From positions 1 to 24,791 of the forward strand of contig JAYMSP010002351.1 of assembly GCA_036897095.1 (NCBI GenBank): 24,791 bases of DNA, written 5' to 3'. Below the pieces are notes generated by a model. That model had not been told where the DNA came from. It saw only the letters and a list, made by a program, of their open reading frames with translations, and searched no databases. The stretch comes from Plantago elongata. Taxonomy: Eukaryota; Streptophyta; Magnoliopsida; Lamiales; Plantaginaceae. A program made the position numbers and the translations under genes. Shown here piece after piece: positions 21,718 through 24,791 of this stretch (position 1 is the stretch's first letter; the number at the start of each line of letters is the position of its first letter).

Positions 21718-22536
21718 TTGTGAATTTGTGATTTTCGGCCTTAATTGATGATGAATTTGTATGCCTTTACAAGTCGATTTTTCCGCCTTTTTTTATTTGG
21801 GGTCTATAGAGTTTTATTCAGTGTAAGTTTTTACGCATAGTTTGTGATATTTAGCATATGTGAATTTTTATTTAGGGAATGTGGGTTTCACGTACTGTCT
21901 GTGAATTTTTACATTGTCTGTGCATTTTTATTTAGGTTCTGTGCATTTTTATATAAAAAAAAGTAGAATTTTCATTTAATGAAAAAACTGCTATTTCCAT
22001 AAGACTACCTCAATTCTCAAGCATATAAGTAGTGTTTTCTTTTCTAGCAAGACAAGAAGATAAGTGAAATACTAAAAGCTAAAAGTGATAAAATTATAAT
22101 GTTTAAAATATAGTTAAGAGTAATTTTCATTTATAGAGAATGAAAAAGTATGAAAATCGGTATAACTTTTATTATTTTATATTTTATTAAATATTATTGA
22201 TTGAAATAAAGAAACAAAATAAAGAAAATAAAATAAAGGAGGAAGGAAGGAAATAGAAAAGAGGCTGGCACACGCAAAAGTAGAATTTATAATATATATA
22301 GTTAATGGAAGGAGAATAGTGACGTAATTGCTGATTTGCTAGAAGGATGGAATAATTCAATACTGCCTTAAATATTCTTTCTCTCCCCACATGGTAAGTT
22401 TTGAGAAATAAAAATTAATAGAAATTAATTCCACAATATTTGTTGAATTTGAGTATAATTTTAACATAAGATAGACCATCTATTTTAAATAATATACAAA
22501 ATAGATTGTTGCACCATTTTATAGAACACATAAATC
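21718..22536. other. intergenic, T-rich repeats and purine tract
   Basis: No gene seen. 21855-21957 holds several TGTG(A/C)ATTTTTA-like words in loose tandem. 22200-22262 is an A/G-rich tract of AAATAAAG and GGAAGG words on the + strand. The open minus-strand frame here is low complexity. Confidence 0.5.
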
Positions 22537-22582
22537 AACAAATATTTCAAACACTTAAAATCTCCTTCAGATGAGATTCACT
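22537..22582 (-). pseudogene. small R1-type NLR relic
   Basis: About 46 bases match the copy at 24198-24243: the minus strand reads SSEGDFKCLKYL against SYEGEFQCLKYL. It lies in the order expected for the missing downstream part of the neighbouring fragment, so it is probably the remnant of that copy's later LRRs. The tryptophan codon before the match has become TGA. Confidence 0.6.
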
Positions 22583-22760
22583 ACCAAACACAAAAGTCTG
22601 ATTGGCATGGCAATCAAATATCCATTTGAATGGGATTTTGGTAAAATTATGTTTGAAATGAAATTGAAATGGAGTATTTAAAGTGTATTTTAGGTCAAAT
22701 CAATGTTAATTGAGTCAAATTGAGGTATTTAAATACTTGGCCAAGCCCAGATAGTCAAAA
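22583..22760. other. unmatched sequence between NLR pieces
   Basis: AT-rich sequence with no NLR similarity, between the small relic and the larger fragment. It may be an inserted repeat that replaced part of the gene, but I see no clear terminal repeats. Confidence 0.4.
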
Positions 22761-23204
22761 CTCATTGAAAACACACTTGTAAGCAGCTCCGTCATCATCA
22801 AAGACACTAGCTCCGTCAACATCATCATCACTAGCTTTGTCCTTGGGTGTGAAATGGCACACTAGTGTCTGGAGTTTATGACAATGAACCAGGCTGTTGA
22901 AGTAACATGATAGATTCACATCCCGAGACACCTTGTCCATATTATAGTAAAGTTTCAACTTATTTAAGACATGCATTTTCTTGAGAACTTCAGTAGAACA
23001 ACCAAAATCTTCTATTTTCGCAAGCGTTTGCAAGTTCTTGAGAACCAAACCCCTCTGTGCAGGAGGAGGATCTTTCAAAATGACTCTGTCACTTATGATA
23101 AGATGCCTAAGGTGTTGCAGCTCCCAGATTCCATAGGGTAAGATCGCCTCCCTGACATCATCCACAACTAATGTCTCCAAATTCCATAGGGATTGTAGTT
23201 CACG
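22761..23204 (-). pseudogene. R1-type NLR fragment, copy 1 (LRR region)
   Basis: The frame reads from LQSLWNLETLVVDDVREAIL through GIWELQHLRHLIIS and EVLKKMHVLNKLKLYY to GAAYKCVFNEF. This is the LRR region of an NLR immune receptor of the late-blight R1 type. About 140 codons are left. It lacks the coiled-coil, NB-ARC and most LRRs. At its 5' side the sequence passes directly into a LINE fragment; at its 3' side similarity to copy 2 stops after the FNE codons and a stop follows. It carries an extra in-frame acidic stretch, DDDVDGASVFDDDGAAY, where copy 2 has only DDVDGAGY. A dead fragment. Confidence 0.85.
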
Positions 23205-23640
23205 CTCCTCTCAATTTATCCCGATGACTCGTTACTTCATTAAAATCCCCCATAATCAGCCACTCTCTACACGAGGCCATTCTCAGATTTTTCAATAGCC
23301 TCCACGTAGACTTCCTCTTAGCCGTATCCGGTTTCCAATAGAAACCTGTAAATCTCCAAATACTATAGGACTATCTTCAAGTTGCACATTAGCATCGACA
23401 TGATACTTACTATAGCTCAAAACTGAAACCGAAACTTTCTTATCCCAAAAAAATGCTAACCCTCCTGATTTCCCAATTGTTGGAACACCAATACCAAATA
23501 AATTCAACTTTTCTCGTAACCGATCAAACCCATGTACATCCAACTTGATTTCCATGAGAAAGACCACCTTAGGGCGAAGGTCTCGAATGAGGCCTTCAAG
23601 AATACAAACTACCCGATGGTTTCCCATACCCTGGTAGTTC
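23204..23640 (-). mobile_element. L1-type LINE fragment (endonuclease domain)
   Basis: On the minus strand an apurinic-type endonuclease of a plant non-LTR element can be read: WNYQGMGN, VVFLMEIKLDVHGFDRL, KSGGLAFFWDKKVSVSVLSY, then in the next frame FTGFYWKPDT, ESWLIMGDFNEV-like text (CREWLIMGDFNEVTSHRDK). The catalytic glutamate context (MEIKLD) and GDFNE are present. A single frame change near 23355-23370 breaks the reading frame. Only about 140 codons remain; no reverse transcriptase, 3' end or poly(A) tail is seen. The fragment is joined directly to NLR copy 1 at about 23204. Its upstream part may extend to about 23700. Confidence 0.85.
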
Positions 23641-23645
23641 CAATT

Positions 23646-23670
23646 GAGGCGGAGTTGCGACCTCCGCCTC
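23646..23670. repeat. 9-bp stem hairpin at the LINE 5' side
   Basis: GAGGCGGAG (23646-23654) and CTCCGCCTC (23662-23670) are perfect inverted arms around a 7-base loop. GC-rich in an AT-rich setting. Confidence 0.8.
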
Positions 23671-23885
23671 TGACAAAGGGTTCAACACTTTACACCTCAT
23701 CTTCTTAGACAAAGTTGGAAACTATCAAATTTTTAAGACATAATTGATAAAAATTACTAATGTAAAAAAAAATTCCAAAAAAATATCTTCTTTACAAATT
23801 GACTAACGGCTTGAAACCCTTAACAAAGTTCAGGGATAATTGTAATGATCTTTCAGAACCCATAGCTAAGAAGAAAATCATGTCC
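23671..23885. other. sequence between LINE fragment and NLR copy 2
   Basis: Probably 3' flank of NLR copy 2 plus LINE leader. AT-rich, with an A run at 23764-23772. No gene recognised. Confidence 0.4.
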
Positions 23886-24698
23886 TCAGAGTAATCGAAT
23901 ATGAAATTGAGGATCATTATCATCAACCAGGTCTCTCAGCAGCTCCGACGTTTCAAAATGAAGAACATCAATGAAAAGGCTCTCATTCCCAAGTCTTTTT
24001 GTTCTTCCGCATTCTCTTTGCTGAAATTACAACATATGTTCTGCAGCCCTCTAACCTGATCGATTTAAGTGTTGCAACTTCTCCAATATCCGACGGAAGT
24101 TCCTCCAAATCCACATAACTGAGATCTAAACACTCAAGTTTTGGGAAATCAGAACGTTCTGCCTCCCAAGTGGATAGATAACAACCACGAATCGATAAAT
24201 ATTTCAAACACTGAAATTCTCCTTCATATGAGATCCACTCCCGACCCCAAAAAGCTCCAGGTTGTAGTTTAAGTGTTTCAAGATTGGGCAACGAACCGAC
24301 AATTCTCATATGTTCCCATGGAATGTTAGATCCCCATAGAGTCAACTTTCTTAGCGCAGGTGAGAAACTGAGAGTTTGAAGCTCATTAAAAACACACTTG
24401 TAACCAGCTCCGTCAACATCATCATTCTTCTTGGGTGTGAATATGCACACTAGTGTCTCGTGTTCATAACAATGAACCAGGTTGTTGAAGTAGCATGATA
24501 GATTCACATCCCGATACACCTTGTTCATATCATAGTAAATTTTCAACTTATTTAAGACAGGGATTCTCTTTAGAACTTCAGTAGAACAACCAAAATTTTC
24601 TGTTATCGCAAGCGTTTGCAATTTCTTGAGAACCAATCCCCTGCTTGCCGGAGCAGGATCTTCCAAAATGACACTTTCACCTATGATTAGATGCCTAA
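23886..24698 (-). pseudogene. R1-type NLR fragment, copy 2 (C-terminal LRRs)
   Basis: Reads from LRHLIIGESVILEDPAPASR through KLTLWGSNIPWEHMRIVGSL, FQCLKYLSIRGCYL and DFPKLECLDLSYVDLEELPS to IRLEGCRTYVVISAKR, the C-terminal LRRs of an R1-type NLR. The frame stops at 23983 (MRKNKKTWE). One base out of phase, the expected ending AEEQKDLGNESLFIDVLHFE continues to a stop at 23886, so a 1-nt frame change lies near 24010. At its 5' side the sequence departs from copy 1 exactly at 24698/24699, where a different element starts. Whether the full gene exists beyond the window cannot be seen; the part shown is interrupted. No true start codon lies inside: the frame enters from upstream. Confidence 0.85.
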
Positions 24699-24791
24699 TG
24701 TCACGGTCCGTTTAGGTTGCGCGGTCCAAGCCCAAAAAGAGTCCAAGTCCATGGGGGAACCATCTAGAAGGATCATGAGGAAGCCATGGAG
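24699..24791. mobile_element. probable LTR-type element end (fossil), running off the window
   Basis: Similarity between the two NLR copies ends abruptly and new sequence starts with TGTCACGGTCCG. The TG start and TGTCACG-like word resemble the first bases of plant Gypsy-type LTRs. Only 93 bases are visible, so family, size and completeness are unknown. Confidence 0.4.

Noticed and set aside
21425-21748. Plus-strand 107-codon frame
   Set aside because: Antisense shadow of exon 1 of the NUB1-like gene.
1-24791. CRISPR array, bacterial operon or viral defence system
   Set aside because: Intron-bearing plant genes throughout; no regular spacer-repeat array and no prokaryotic gene organisation.

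Overview
The window is nuclear DNA from a flowering plant. Evidence: intron-rich genes with AT-rich introns, PIF/Harbinger, LINE, SINE and Cassandra-like TRIM fossils, and products typical of land plants (PEPR-type receptor kinase, plant OS-9, NUB1-like UBA protein, R1-type NLR). The R1/late-blight-type NLR fragments suggest a eudicot, probably an asterid (Lamiales or relatives). That placement is inference from the flavour of the proteins, not from a search.

Layout. 1-3034 is AT-rich intergenic sequence with a possible SINE relic, a 28-bp tandem repeat and a small coding-like patch with an in-frame 18-codon duplication. About 3035-3332 is a Cassandra-like LTR fossil carrying a 5S-rRNA-like segment. 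3970-5307 (+) is an intact three-exon 2-oxoglutarate/Fe(II) dioxygenase of the ACC-oxidase-homolog type; its second intron has a GC-AG boundary. About 5765-7745 is a decayed PIF/Harbinger DNA transposon with a broken transposase gene and two strong hairpins at its 5' end. 7964-11046 (+) is an eight-exon OS-9 lectin gene (ER quality control). 11047-13379 holds a tRNA-derived SINE, a 70-bp tandem duplication and a ~60-bp minisatellite in the leader of the next gene. 13380-16816 (+) is a two-exon PEPR-like LRR receptor kinase. It ends tail to tail with 17173-21651 (-), an eleven-exon NUB1-like gene (UBL plus three UBA domains). 22537-24698 (-) is a graveyard of R1-type NLR pieces: two related LRR fragments, a small third relic, a LINE endonuclease fragment abutting one copy, and a probable LTR-type insertion cutting the other at the window edge.

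The four intact genes have unrelated housekeeping, metabolic or immune roles. There is no operon-like logic and I see no evidence of a new multi-gene system. The most unusual points are the HQD (not HRD) catalytic loop in the receptor kinase, the leader minisatellite of that gene, the GC-AG intron, the SINE flanked by long direct repeats, and the layered insertions in the NLR cluster. Exon boundaries were set by hand from splice signals, reading phase and remembered family alignments; no search or transcript data were available.
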